Shown: piece by piece, positions 26,596-36,408 of the stretch | How positions within the stretch are numbered: the first letter of the stretch is position 1 | Layout: each line of letters starts with the position of its first letter | Assembly (NCBI GenBank): GCA_964525015.1 | Contig: CAZGFY010000003.1 | Coordinates: forward strand, 78,256-142,255 | DNA: 64,000 nucleotides | Direction of reading: 5' to 3' | DNA from: RGIG3102 sp964525015 | GTDB lineage: Bacteria > Bacillota > Clostridia > Oscillospirales > Ruminococcaceae | Translations under genes and position numbers: made by a program | Notes under the pieces: model-generated | The model's database searches: none | Told to the model about the DNA's origin: nothing | What the model saw: the letters and a program-made list of their open reading frames with translations, nothing else

Positions 26596-27903
26596 ATGCA
26601 CAAGGAAAAGAAAGTTAAAATAATAGGTGCAGGCCTTGCAGGAAGCGAAGCAGCATACTTTTTAGCAAATAAGGGAATAAAGGTTGAATTATACGAGCAA
26701 AAACCAGTGAAACTTTCACCAGCACATACAAATGAAGGCTTTGCAGAATTAGTTTGCTCAAATAGCTTAAAAAGCCTAAGGGAAGACTCTTCACAAGGTA
26801 TGCTAAAAAATGAAATGGAGCATTTTTCTTCATTAATTTTAGACACAGCTAGAAAAACAAGTGTTCCAGCAGGTGGGGCACTGGCTGTAAACCGTGATGA
26901 ATTTTCTGAAATTATAACAAAAACGATTAAAAATCACCCGAATATAACTGTTATAAACGAGGAAGTGACATCAATTGATACAGATGAATTAACAATAATC
27001 GCTTCTGGCCCTTTAACCGAAGGGAAATTATATAAAAACATAGAAAAACTATGTGGCAACTATATGTCTTTCTTTGATGCAGCAGCACCTATAATAACAG
27101 CAGAAAGCATTGATATGCAAAAGGTTTTTGCGGCTTCAAGATATGGAAAAGGGGAAGATGATTATCTAAACTGCCCTTTTAATAAGGAAGAATACGAAAC
27201 TTTTTATAATGAGCTTGTTAATGCAAAAAGGGCAGAACTTCACGGGGCAGATAAAGAATTAAAAGTGTATGAGGGGTGTATGCCGGTTGAAATAATGGCG
27301 AAAAGAGGCCCTGAAACTTTAAGATTTGGACCTATGAAACCAGTTGGACTGCGTGACCCTAGAACAGACAGACGCCCTTGGGCAAATCTTCAATTAAGAA
27401 GTGAAAACAAGGAAAAAACACTTTATAATTTAGTTGGATTTCAAACAAATTTAAAATTTGGTGAGCAAAAAAGAGTTTTCAGTTTAATTCCAGGGCTTGA
27501 AAATGCTGAATTTGTAAGATATGGAGTTATGCACCGAAATTCATTTATCAATTCTCCAAAGCTATTAAATATAACTTTAAATCTAAAAGAGAATGAAAAT
27601 ATTTACTTCGCAGGCCAGATAACTGGAACAGAAGGATATTGCGAAAGCAGTATGTGTGGCTTATTAGCTGGATACTTTGTTTATTCAAAAATTATGGGAA
27701 GAGAAATACAAATCCCAAGCGAAAACACTATGAGTGGCGCTTTATTAAGGCATTTAGTTCGTGAGAATAAAGATTTTCAGCCAATGGGCGCAAATATGGG
27801 AATTCTTCCAAGCCTTGAAAATCATATAAGAGATAAAAAAGAAAGATATATGCAGCTTTCTCTTCGTGGAAAAGCTGATATACAAAAAATTAATTTAGAT
27901 TAA
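26596..27903 (+). CDS. trmFO: methylenetetrahydrofolate-tRNA-(uracil-5-)-methyltransferase
   Basis: TrmFO makes ribothymidine at position 54 of tRNAs, using methylene-THF and FAD. The 435-aa protein begins with the FAD-binding GAGLAGSEAAYFLANKG. It has the family block SNSLKS with the conserved Cys (LVCSNSLKSL), the central KRGPETLRFGPMKPVGLRDP, and the C-terminal FAD block FAGQITGTEGYCESSMCG. GAAAGGAATT precedes the ATG. The order topA-trmFO is conserved in Firmicutes. It ends 24 bases before plsX. Confidence 0.97.
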   Translation: MHKEKKVKIIGAGLAGSEAAYFLANKGIKVELYEQKPVKLSPAHTNEGFAELVCSNSLKSLREDSSQGMLKNEMEHFSSLILDTARKTSVPAGGALAVNRDEFSEIITKTIKNHPNITVINEEVTSIDTDELTIIASGPLTEGKLYKNIEKLCGNYMSFFDAAAPIITAESIDMQKVFAASRYGKGEDDYLNCPFNKEEYETFYNELVNAKRAELHGADKELKVYEGCMPVEIMAKRGPETLRFGPMKPVGLRDPRTDRRPWANLQLRSENKEKTLYNLVGFQTNLKFGEQKRVFSLIPGLENAEFVRYGVMHRNSFINSPKLLNITLNLKENENIYFAGQITGTEGYCESSMCGLLAGYFVYSKIMGREIQIPSENTMSGALLRHLVRENKDFQPMGANMGILPSLENHIRDKKERYMQLSLRGKADIQKINLD

Positions 27904-27927
27904 AATACAAAAAAGGAAAATATTATT

Positions 27928-28938
27928 ATGAAAATAATTATAGATGCGTTTGGCGGAGATAATGCCCCATTTGCAACGCTAAAAGGAGCAGAACTTGCCG
28001 TTAAGGAATACGGGGTTGAAATTTTAGCAGTTGGCGATATTAAAAAAATGCAGGACTGTGCAAAAGAAAATAGTATTGATTTAAAAGATATAGAATTTTT
28101 ACAAGCAGATGATGTTTTTGATATAGAAGAAGACCCAACCGACATAGTTAAAAAAAGAGATACAACTTCTATGCACATCGCCCTTAAAGCTTTAAGCGAA
28201 GGAAAAGGGGAAGGCATTGTTTCAGCAGGCTCTACTGGGGCACTTATTATGGGAGCAACATTTATTATTAAAAGAATTAAAGGCTGTAAAAGGCCAGCAC
28301 TTGCAGCAGTTGTGCCATCATCAAATCCAAAAGGATTTTTATTAGTGGATAGTGGTGCAAATACAGTTGTTCGCCCAGATATGCTAAATCAATTTGCAAC
28401 AATGGGCTCAATTTATATGGAAAAGGTTGCAAAAATCCCATCGCCAAAAGTTGCATTATTAAATAGTGGCTCAGAAGAAACAAAGGGAACAGATGTTCAC
28501 GTTGAGGCACACGCACTATTAAAAGAAAATCAAAATATCAATTTTGTTGGAAATATAGAAGGAAGAGAACTTTTAAATGATGCAGCAAACGTTGTTGTGG
28601 CTGATGGGTTTTCTGGGAATATTGCTCTTAAAGCTGTTGAGGGTGTGGCATTATTTGTTAACACTGAACTTAAAAGAATGTTTAAAGCAAGCCCATTAAC
28701 TATGATAGCAGCAATTCTTATGGCAGGGCAATTAAAAGGATTTAAAAAGAAGTTTGATTATAAAGAAACAGGTGGAGCACCTGTTTTAGGTGTATCAAAA
28801 GCTGTTATAAAAGCACACGGCTCAAGTGATGAAGTTGCAATTAAAAATGCTATAAGACAGGCGAAAACATATATCGAAAACGATGTTTCAACCCTTATTG
28901 AAAATTCACTTGCTAAAAATTCAGTAAACGAAAATTAA
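27928..28938 (+). CDS. plsX: phosphate acyltransferase PlsX
   Basis: PlsX converts acyl-ACP to acyl-phosphate, the first step of the PlsX/PlsY route to phosphatidic acid. The 336-aa product has the family blocks IIDAFGGDNAP, IVSAGSTGALI, LVDSGANTV and VADGFSGNIALK, and the C-terminal GGAPVLGV. In many Firmicutes plsX is followed by fabD/fabG or by acpP and then rnc; here rnc follows directly without an acpP. PlsC, the acyltransferase two steps later, is encoded at 61281. Confidence 0.96.
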   Translation: MKIIIDAFGGDNAPFATLKGAELAVKEYGVEILAVGDIKKMQDCAKENSIDLKDIEFLQADDVFDIEEDPTDIVKKRDTTSMHIALKALSEGKGEGIVSAGSTGALIMGATFIIKRIKGCKRPALAAVVPSSNPKGFLLVDSGANTVVRPDMLNQFATMGSIYMEKVAKIPSPKVALLNSGSEETKGTDVHVEAHALLKENQNINFVGNIEGRELLNDAANVVVADGFSGNIALKAVEGVALFVNTELKRMFKASPLTMIAAILMAGQLKGFKKKFDYKETGGAPVLGVSKAVIKAHGSSDEVAIKNAIRQAKTYIENDVSTLIENSLAKNSVNEN

Positions 28939-29026
28939 TTTTAAATAAAAATTTAAAAGGACAGATTTTCATCCAGTAAGCATTATTAGTTTTAGTAAAG
29001 CTTTGAGAAAGGAATGTTCAAAAAAT

Positions 29027-29689
29027 ATGAAAGAATTAGAAAAAGATATAGGATATAATTTTAAAAATAAAGAAATTTTAAAACTAGCACTAACTCACTC
29101 TTCTTTTGCAAACGAAAATAAAAATAATGAATATAATGAGCGTTTAGAATTTTTAGGAGATGCGGTGTTGCAACTAGTAACGAGTGAAAAATTATATAAC
29201 GAAAACAATCAAATGAGCGAGGGAAATATGAGCAAGCAAAGGGCAGGCCTTGTTTGCGAAGAGGCGCTTGCAAAATATGCAAATGAGATTTCACTTGGTG
29301 ATTTTTTATTGCTAGGAAGAGGGGAAGAATCCTCAGGTGCAAGAAAAAGAGCCTCAACTTTAGCTGATGCATTCGAGGCTTTAATCGGTGCGATATTTTT
29401 AGATTCAGGCATTGTAGACGCTAAAAAGTTTATATTAAAATTTTTAGATAAGGCAAATGTAACCGTTGTGGATTTTAAAACCTTACTTCAAGAGATTATA
29501 CAAAAAAATCCAGGGGAAAAACTTAGCTATATGGTTAAGGAAGAAAAAGGACCAGACCATGATAAGGAATTTTTAGTATCAGTTTTATTAAACTCAAATC
29601 CAATCGGAAATGGCTCTGGAAAAAGCAAAAAACAAGCAGAGCAGGCAGCTGCAAAAGAGGCGCTTATTTTAATGGGGTATAAATTATAA
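29027..29689 (+). CDS. rnc: ribonuclease III
   Basis: RNase III cleaves double-stranded RNA in rRNA precursors and mRNAs. The ATG at 29027 is preferred; the open frame reaches a TTG at 29003, but the family start (KELEKDIGYNFKN) fits the ATG, with GAGAAAGGA about 13 bases before it. The 220-aa protein has the catalytic block ERLEFLGDAVLQLV and the second acidic site in DAFEALIGAIFLD. A C-terminal double-stranded RNA binding domain has GSGKSKKQAEQAAAKEAL. Its stop abuts the next start (TAA-ATG). Confidence 0.96.
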   Translation: MKELEKDIGYNFKNKEILKLALTHSSFANENKNNEYNERLEFLGDAVLQLVTSEKLYNENNQMSEGNMSKQRAGLVCEEALAKYANEISLGDFLLLGRGEESSGARKRASTLADAFEALIGAIFLDSGIVDAKKFILKFLDKANVTVVDFKTLLQEIIQKNPGEKLSYMVKEEKGPDHDKEFLVSVLLNSNPIGNGSGKSKKQAEQAAAKEALILMGYKL

Positions 29690-30688
29690 ATGGTAAAACA
29701 TAAAAATTTATCAATTTTTATCCCACACGAGGGGTGCTTAAATGATTGCTCCTTTTGTAATCAAAGAAAGATAAGTGGAAAAGAAATATCAGTAACAGCG
29801 AGAGAAGTTTTTAATATATGCGATGAATTTCTGCCAAAAGAAAATGCAATAAATTTTGAGATAGCTTTTTTTGGCGGAAGTTTTACAGCGATAAATAGAG
29901 AATATATGCTCGATTTATTAAAAACAGCGAATGAATTTATAAAAAATAATAGGGCAAATGGAATAAGAATTTCAACTCGGCCTGATGCAATAAATCACGA
30001 TATTTTAAAAATTCTAAAAGAATACAATGTTACAAGTATAGAGCTTGGCGCTCAAAGTATGCAGGATGAAGTGCTACTTTTAAATAAAAGGGGGCACAAA
30101 GAAAGCGATGTTTTTTCAGCGTCAGAATTAATAAAAGAATACGGATTTAATTTAGGACTGCAAATGATGACAGGGCTTTATGGCCAAAAAGACTATTTAA
30201 AATACGCAGTTGATACAGCAGAAAAATTTATTAAAATAAAACCCGACACAGTTAGAATTTATCCAACCATAACATTAAAAGACACCCTTTTAGAAAAACT
30301 ATATAAAAATGGCGAGTATCTGCCCCCATCTTTAGAAGAGAGCGTAGATATATGCGCAAAAGTGGCCAAAATGTTTTTGCAAAAGGATATTAAAATTATA
30401 AAACTTGGTTTGCACGCTCAAGAGGAAGTTGAAAAAGGGTTTGTGGCAGGGCCTTATCATCCAGCATTTTCAGAGCTGGTGTTTAGCAAAATTTACTTTG
30501 ATAAAATAAAAGAAAAATTAGATAAAGATAAAAAAAGATATACTGTTTATGTACATAAAAATCGCCTATCTCAAGCAAGAGGGCAAAAAAGAAGTAATAT
30601 ACAAAAATTTCTGCAATTAGGCTTTGAAATTAATATTCAGCCAATAGAAACAGAAGATTATGAATATATAAAAGTAGTGAGCGAGTAG
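29690..30688 (+). CDS. radical SAM protein, Elp3-like (COG1243-type), function unassigned
   Basis: This 332-aa protein has the 4Fe-4S motif CLNDCSFC (C-x3-C-x2-C, about 15-22), followed by GGSFTAI and ISTRPDAI. These are blocks of the radical SAM family related to the catalytic part of Elp3. It lacks the acetyltransferase domain of true Elp3. Homologues sit between rnc and smc in many Clostridia. The substrate is not known to me; tRNA modification is one possibility from the Elp3 relation. Its ATG follows the rnc stop directly. Confidence 0.8.
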   Translation: MVKHKNLSIFIPHEGCLNDCSFCNQRKISGKEISVTAREVFNICDEFLPKENAINFEIAFFGGSFTAINREYMLDLLKTANEFIKNNRANGIRISTRPDAINHDILKILKEYNVTSIELGAQSMQDEVLLLNKRGHKESDVFSASELIKEYGFNLGLQMMTGLYGQKDYLKYAVDTAEKFIKIKPDTVRIYPTITLKDTLLEKLYKNGEYLPPSLEESVDICAKVAKMFLQKDIKIIKLGLHAQEEVEKGFVAGPYHPAFSELVFSKIYFDKIKEKLDKDKKRYTVYVHKNRLSQARGQKRSNIQKFLQLGFEINIQPIETEDYEYIKVVSE

Positions 30689-30706
30689 GAAAGGAAGAGT
30701 TAGAAA

Positions 30707-33700
30707 GTGTATTTAAAGGCAATTGAATTACACGGCTTTAAGTCGTTTCCAGATAAAACAAGGATAACCTTTGAAAAAGGTATGTCGGCTGTTGTTGGAC
30801 CAAATGGGTCGGGCAAGAGTAATATTAGTGATGCCATTCGCTGGGTTTTAGGCGAAACTAGAAGTAAAGAACTTCGTGGCTCAGGGAAAATGGAAGATAT
30901 AATCTTTGGGGGAACTCAAAAGCGTTCGCCAATGGGATTTGCCTCTGTTAGCTTAATTTTAGATAATAGCGAGAAAAATTTTGATTTAGACAGCGATGAA
31001 ATTGCCGTTACAAGAAAATATTATCGTGGTGGGGATAGTGAATATCAAATAAATTCAAACAAGGTTAGATTAAAAGATATCTATGAATTATTTTTAGATA
31101 CAGGCCTTGGTAGGAGTGGGTATTCGATAGTTGGTCAAGGTAAAATCAGCGAAATCGTTACGGCAAAGCCTGAAAATAGAAGAGAAATTTTTGAAGAAGC
31201 TTCAGGTATTTCAAAATTTAGATATAAAAAGAATGAAGCTGAAAAAAGCCTTAATAATGCCCAAGAAAATATAACAAGGCTTCTTGATATTCTTCTTAAT
31301 TTAGAAGAAAGAGTTGAGCCACTTAGAAAAGACAGTGAAAAGGCGAAAAAATTCATAGAGCTTGCAAATGAGAAAAAAGAAATGGAAATTTCTCTTTGGA
31401 TAGACACTACTAATAAATCAAAAGATTTACTTAGAGTAGAAGAGAGAAATCTAGAAATTTTTAGAAACGACTATGATGAAATAGACGTTCAGCTAGCTGA
31501 TAAAGAAAAATATTTAGAAGATAAATTTTTTCATTCAAACACTCTTTTACAAAAAAGCGAAGAAAATTTAAACGATATAAGAAGAATTGAAAATGAAATA
31601 ATTGATTTATCTTCACAAAAGGCAGTTTTTGAAACTCGATTAGAATACAGTAAAGAAAATATAACCCTTTTAAATAACCAATTAGAAACCCTTACAGGCC
31701 AAGATAGCGATTTTGAAACTCAAAAGCAGGAAAAATTAAATGAAATAGCTGATATTCAAAATAAAATAAAAGAGAGCGAAGAAGAGAAAACAAAAATTGA
31801 AAATTCGCTTTTAGAAATTAGCCAAAGGGAAGAAAATCAAGATAAAGAAAAGGCACAGCTTTTAGAAAATATCAATATTTATAATGATAAAATTCAAAAT
31901 TCAAAAATCGAATTCCACTCATTAAAAACTCAAAATGAATCCCTAGAAGAAGGATTTAAAAGGGCAGAGAATGCAAAAAAAGAAGCCGAAGAATTTTTAG
32001 AAACTGTTAATGTTCAGGTGAATGATTTTAAACAGTTTATTGAAACGGCGAATGAAGAAGTTTTAAAAAATAAGAATATTCAATCTGGAATTAATTTAAA
32101 ATTATCAAGAATTGAAGATAAACAAAACGAAATCTTTGATGAAATTCAAAAAAATCAGATTAGAAAAAATGATACCCAAAGTAGAATTAAACTGCTAACT
32201 GATATGGAAAACAGTCTTGAAGGCTTTCAGCACTCGGTTAAAAATATTTTAACTAGGGCAAAAAATGGTCAGCTTGCAGGAGTAGAAGGCTCGGTAGCAC
32301 AACTTATAAATGTTGAAAAAGGGTATGAAACAGCAATAGAAATTGCCCTTGGCTATGCTTTGCAAAATATAGTTGTGGAAAATCAAACCAGTGCAAAAAG
32401 GGGAATTGACTTTTTAAAACAAACAAAGGGCGGCAGAGCAACATTTTTACCAATAGACACAATAAAGCCATCATTTTTTTCTGATAAACTCCCAGAAGGC
32501 GCTACTTTAGCGAGTAGCGTTATAAAAACGAATGAAAAATATAAGAATATTATTTCAAATTTATTAGGCAGAACTGTTTTGGCAAAAAATATTGATGAAG
32601 CGCAAAACTTTGCAAAACAGCTAAATTTTAAATATAAAATCGTAACGCTCGACGGACAGCAAATCAATGCAGGGGGCTCATTTACAGGTGGGTCTGTTTC
32701 AAAATCAGCTGGATTATTTTCAAGAAAAGGCGAAATTGAAAAACTAAAAATCACGCTAGAAGATATTAATAAAGAATTTTTAATTTTAGAAGAAAAGCAA
32801 TTAAAAACTAAAGATGAATATGATTTATTAAAAGCACAAATATCAGGATATGACGCAGAAATCGAAACACTGCTTTTAGATAAAACAAACGCAGAAATTG
32901 AACTTGCAAGATGCTCACAGCAAAAATCTCAATACGAAAATGCAAAAAATATACAAGGTGATATTTTAGAAAATTCTAAAAAAGCAATTGAGAATAATCA
33001 ATTGAAAAGCAAAGAATTAGAATTAGATATTCAAAAATATGAAAAATTATTAGAAGAAACTAGCAGTAGCCTTGAAAGCACTGAAAGATTTGATACTGAG
33101 CTACTTCAAAATCAAAGAGAGTTAAATGACGAATTACAAAATATTAAATTTAATATCTTAAAATTTGAAAGCGATATTCAAATTATCAAAAATACAATTC
33201 TTCAAATAGAATCTCAGGCGAGCGATAAATTAATTCAAAAAGAAAATTTATTAAAACAATTAGAAGAATTAAAATCAGAACTTTTAGAAAAAGAAAGCCA
33301 GATAGAAGAAATTTCTAAAGAAATTTCAAATAAAAAGCTAGTTATCCAAAATAAAGAGCAGGAAAATAAAGATATCACCAGCCAAAGATTTGAAATCGAA
33401 AAGGAAAGAAATCAAATCACAAATGATAATAAACAGCTATTTTCTAAAAAAGAAGATTTATCAAAACAAATTGTAAAGCTGGATGAAAAGATTAAATCTA
33501 TGCAGATAGTTTACGATGATATAGTTTTAAAATTATGGGAAGAATACGAACTAACTATGCAAACAGCCTTAGAATTTGCAAAAGAAGTTGAAGATGCAAA
33601 TCAGCTTAAAAAGGATTTATCAGTTGTAAAAGCGAATATTAAAAAGCTAGGCGATGTTAATGTTGGGGCGATATTAGAGTATCAAGAAGTTTATGAAAAA

Positions 33701-34264
33701 TACACATTCCTAAAAGAGCAATTAGCTGATTTAGAAGAAAGCAAAAACCAATTAATTAAACTTATCGCATCTTTAAATGGTGAAATGAAGATATTATTTT
33801 CTGAAAGCTTTGATATTATTAATAGGAATTTCCAGAGTATATTTGTTGAATTATTCGGTGGTGGTAAGGCTAATTTAAAACTAACCGACCCTGAAAATGT
33901 TTTAGAATCAGGGGTTGAAATCGAAGTTAGCCCACCGGGTAAAGTTATTAAAAACTTAACTTCTCTTTCAGGGGGCGAGCAGGCACTTGTTGCGATTTCG
34001 GTTTACTTTGGCATACTCGCTCATAATCCGTCACCGTTTTGTATTCTTGATGAAATTGAAGCGGCGCTTGATGATGTTAATGTATCAAGGTATGCAAATT
34101 ATCTCCATAGAATTTCAAATAAAACTCAGTTCATAGTTATTACACACCGTCGTGGTACTATGGAGGCAGCTGATGTTTTATACGGGGTTACTATGCAGGA
34201 AGATGGTATTTCAAAACTATTAAAGCTAGATGTTAACAATCTAAACACAGATATACTAAACTAA
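30707..34264 (+). CDS. smc: chromosome segregation protein SMC
   Basis: SMC is the ATPase of bacterial condensin (Smc-ScpAB). The start is a GTG at 30707 behind GGAAAGGAAG, giving 1185 aa with the family start YLKAIELHGFKSFPDKT. Walker A is GPNGSGKSN (about 31-39). Two long coiled-coil arms flank the hinge (about 520-660, with GGRATFLPID and GGSFTGGS). The ABC signature LSGGEQALVAISVYF and Walker B CILDEIEAALDD lie near the C-terminus. It is followed, within the smc-ftsY interval, by copy A of the 95-bp repeat. Confidence 0.98.
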   Translation: MYLKAIELHGFKSFPDKTRITFEKGMSAVVGPNGSGKSNISDAIRWVLGETRSKELRGSGKMEDIIFGGTQKRSPMGFASVSLILDNSEKNFDLDSDEIAVTRKYYRGGDSEYQINSNKVRLKDIYELFLDTGLGRSGYSIVGQGKISEIVTAKPENRREIFEEASGISKFRYKKNEAEKSLNNAQENITRLLDILLNLEERVEPLRKDSEKAKKFIELANEKKEMEISLWIDTTNKSKDLLRVEERNLEIFRNDYDEIDVQLADKEKYLEDKFFHSNTLLQKSEENLNDIRRIENEIIDLSSQKAVFETRLEYSKENITLLNNQLETLTGQDSDFETQKQEKLNEIADIQNKIKESEEEKTKIENSLLEISQREENQDKEKAQLLENINIYNDKIQNSKIEFHSLKTQNESLEEGFKRAENAKKEAEEFLETVNVQVNDFKQFIETANEEVLKNKNIQSGINLKLSRIEDKQNEIFDEIQKNQIRKNDTQSRIKLLTDMENSLEGFQHSVKNILTRAKNGQLAGVEGSVAQLINVEKGYETAIEIALGYALQNIVVENQTSAKRGIDFLKQTKGGRATFLPIDTIKPSFFSDKLPEGATLASSVIKTNEKYKNIISNLLGRTVLAKNIDEAQNFAKQLNFKYKIVTLDGQQINAGGSFTGGSVSKSAGLFSRKGEIEKLKITLEDINKEFLILEEKQLKTKDEYDLLKAQISGYDAEIETLLLDKTNAEIELARCSQQKSQYENAKNIQGDILENSKKAIENNQLKSKELELDIQKYEKLLEETSSSLESTERFDTELLQNQRELNDELQNIKFNILKFESDIQIIKNTILQIESQASDKLIQKENLLKQLEELKSELLEKESQIEEISKEISNKKLVIQNKEQENKDITSQRFEIEKERNQITNDNKQLFSKKEDLSKQIVKLDEKIKSMQIVYDDIVLKLWEEYELTMQTALEFAKEVEDANQLKKDLSVVKANIKKLGDVNVGAILEYQEVYEKYTFLKEQLADLEESKNQLIKLIASLNGEMKILFSESFDIINRNFQSIFVELFGGGKANLKLTDPENVLESGVEIEVSPPGKVIKNLTSLSGGEQALVAISVYFGILAHNPSPFCILDEIEAALDDVNVSRYANYLHRISNKTQFIVITHRRGTMEAADVLYGVTMQEDGISKLLKLDVNNLNTDILN

Positions 34265-34273
34265 GCAAAATAT

Positions 34274-34368
34274 AAATAATCTTCACTTTGTTACGATTAT
34301 TTACTCGAGTTTTATTTGCCTGCAGGGAGTATAGCAGGCAAATCGCTAAGGCGATTACACAAAACGTC
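34274..34368 (+). repeat. 95-bp interspersed three-hairpin element, copy A
   Basis: The element lies between smc and ftsY. It consists of three stem-loops: AAATAATC/GATTATTT, TTTGCCTGC/GCAGGCAAA and AATCGC/GCGATT, joined by TACTCGAGTTTTA. It ends in TACACAAAACGTC. Copies with the same length and order of stems are at 45131-45225 and, inverted, at 55351-55445. Confidence 0.85.
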
Positions 34369-34408
34369 GCTTATATGTTCAAATTATAAATTAAAGGAAG
34401 TGATTTTA

Positions 34409-35335
34409 ATGGGATTTTTCTCAAAAATTGCACAGGGACTTAAAAAAACTACTGATAGCGTTTTTAATGCTATCACAAAAACTATTATTTCATCGCCTAT
34501 TACCGATGAATTATACGAAGAACTTTTTGAAGAATTAATTCTAGCAGACGTTGGCTATGAAACTAGCGAATTTTTATGCGAAGAATTAAAACAAAGGGCG
34601 AGAAAAGAAAAGGCTCAAAATGGACAAGAAGTTTTAGCTATATTAAAAAATATAATTAAAGAAACGCTTACTGCAGAAAATGAGATGGATTTATCTTCAA
34701 ATCCAAGCGTTATATTAGTTATTGGAGTTAATGGAGTTGGAAAAACAACTTCAATAGGAAAACTTGCAAACCTTTATAAAAATGAAGGTAAAAAGGTTTT
34801 ACTTGCAGCAGCTGATACATTTAGAGCGGCAGCTGCAAATCAGTTAAATGAGTGGGCAAATAGAGCTAGCGTTGATATTCTAATAAAAGAAGAAGGACGC
34901 GATCCTGCCTCAGTTGTTTTTGAAGCTGTGGAAAAAGCTAAAAGCGAAAATTATGATATAGTCATCTGTGATACAGCAGGAAGACTCCACAATAAGAAAA
35001 ATTTAATGGAAGAATTATCAAAAATTCGCCGAGTGATAACAAAGGCTGATGAAAATGCAAGCGTTGAAGTGTTACTTGTTTTAGAATCAATAACAGGGCA
35101 AAATGCAATCAGCCAAGCTAAAGAATTCACAAGTGCTGCAAATGCAACCGGCGTTATTCTAACAAAGCTTGATGGAACTGCAAAGGGTGGTAGTGTGCTT
35201 TCTATTAAAAGGAGCCTTGAAATCCCAGTTAGATTTGTTGGCGTTGGGGAGCAGATGGATGATTTAATTCATTTTTCAGCCGAAGAATTTGCCGATGCGT
35301 TAGTGAGTTTAAAAGAAACTGAAGAGGTGGAGTAA
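34409..35335 (+). CDS. ftsY: signal recognition particle receptor FtsY
   Basis: FtsY is the membrane-associated GTPase that docks SRP-ribosome complexes at SecYEG. The true start is the ATG at 34409 (MGFFSKIAQGLKK), preceded by AAAGGAAGTGA; this gives 308 aa without the long acidic A domain of E. coli. GTPase motifs are G1 GVNGVGKTTS, the SRP-specific ADTFRAAAANQL, G3 DTAGRLHNK and G4 TKLDGTAKGG. The usual LDATTGQNA block reads LESITGQNA. Its stop overlaps the rdgB start (TAATG). Confidence 0.96.
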   Translation: MGFFSKIAQGLKKTTDSVFNAITKTIISSPITDELYEELFEELILADVGYETSEFLCEELKQRARKEKAQNGQEVLAILKNIIKETLTAENEMDLSSNPSVILVIGVNGVGKTTSIGKLANLYKNEGKKVLLAAADTFRAAAANQLNEWANRASVDILIKEEGRDPASVVFEAVEKAKSENYDIVICDTAGRLHNKKNLMEELSKIRRVITKADENASVEVLLVLESITGQNAISQAKEFTSAANATGVILTKLDGTAKGGSVLSIKRSLEIPVRFVGVGEQMDDLIHFSAEEFADALVSLKETEEVE

Positions 35336-35919
35336 TGGTTTTTGCAATTGCAACTAATAATAAAAAAAAATTAGCTGAAATTAAAAGAATTCTAGATGAA
35401 TTTTCATATAGCTATAAAAGCCTTGCTGATTTAAATTTAGATATTGAAATCGAAGAAACAGGAAAAACCTTTGAAGAAAATGCTTATATAAAAGCAAGCG
35501 AAATAGCAAAAATAACAAATATGCCAGCGATTGCAGATGATTCAGGGCTATCAGTTGATATTTTAAATGGGGCACCAGGGGTATTTTCGGCAAGATATGC
35601 AGGCGAGCACGGCGATGATGAAAAAAATAATGATTTACTGCTTGAAAATTTAAAGGATGTAAAATTAGAAGATAGAAAAGCAAAATTCATATCAGCTGTT
35701 TGCCTTGCTTTTCCAAACGGAGAATACAAAACCTGCCTTGGCGAGTGCGAGGGGTATATCGGATTTACTAGAAAAGGAAATGAAGGTTTTGGGTACGACC
35801 CTATATTTATGGTTGGTGATAGGAGCTTTGCCGAGTTTTCAGCAAAGGAAAAAGATGCAATCAGCCATAGGGGCAAGGCATTAAATTTATTAAAAAAAGA
35901 AATTGAAGCTTTAAAATAA
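35335..35919 (+). CDS. rdgB: XTP/dITP diphosphatase (RdgB/HAM1 family)
   Basis: This enzyme removes deaminated purine nucleotides (ITP, XTP) from the pool. The 194-aa protein has the family blocks ATNNKKKLAEI, ADDSGLSVDILNGAPGVFSARYA (split by the catalytic Asp), EGFGYDPIF and AEFSAKEKDAISHRGKAL. It is translationally coupled to ftsY by a one-base overlap. The next gene, yhbY, follows after 70 bases. Confidence 0.95.
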   Translation: MVFAIATNNKKKLAEIKRILDEFSYSYKSLADLNLDIEIEETGKTFEENAYIKASEIAKITNMPAIADDSGLSVDILNGAPGVFSARYAGEHGDDEKNNDLLLENLKDVKLEDRKAKFISAVCLAFPNGEYKTCLGECEGYIGFTRKGNEGFGYDPIFMVGDRSFAEFSAKEKDAISHRGKALNLLKKEIEALK

Positions 35920-35989
35920 TTAGATTTTAGAGTATAATGATTAAACGGTGTCACTAAAAAGAGTGATACAAAGAAAAAGGATAAAAATT

Positions 35990-36289
35990 ATGACATCAAA
36001 ACAAAGAGCATTTTTAAGAGGGCAAGCTCAAAAACTGCCAGCGATTTTCCAAATAGGAAAACAAGGCATATCAAAAGAATTAATCGAAGGGCTAACCAAC
36101 TCTTTAAAAGCAAGAGAATTAATTAAAATTAGCGTTTTAGAAACTTGCGAATACAATGCAAAAGAAGCTGCTAATATTATAGCAAATGAAATTGAAAACT
36201 GCTTTGTTGTGCAAACAATTGGAAGCAAAATCGTTTTATTTGTGCAAAATGAAAAAGAAACAAAATTTGATTTAAAAAGCATAAAATAA
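35990..36289 (+). CDS. yhbY: YhbY/CRM-domain RNA-binding protein
   Basis: This 99-aa protein is a single CRM domain, known to associate with pre-50S particles. The ATG at 35990 follows AAAAAGG and gives the family start TSKQRAFLRGQAQKL, followed by the signature IFQIGKQGIS and LIKISVLETCE. It lies between rdgB and the nadD fusion. In Firmicutes yhbY (yqeI) is regularly next to nadD and yqeK, as here. Confidence 0.93.
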   Translation: MTSKQRAFLRGQAQKLPAIFQIGKQGISKELIEGLTNSLKARELIKISVLETCEYNAKEAANIIANEIENCFVVQTIGSKIVLFVQNEKETKFDLKSIK

Positions 36290-36408
36290 TCATTCATTTA
36301 TAAATTATAAAGATAAGTCTAGATAAATTTTCAGACTTTAGGTTTTGTGTATTGTACTAAGACGTAAATAAAAAAACACAAAACATTGAGAAAGGAATGG
36401 CTAAATTT

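Noticed and set aside
35484..35954. 156-aa minus-strand ORF opposite rdgB
   Set aside because: It overlaps the whole of a well-supported gene and has no recognisable features.
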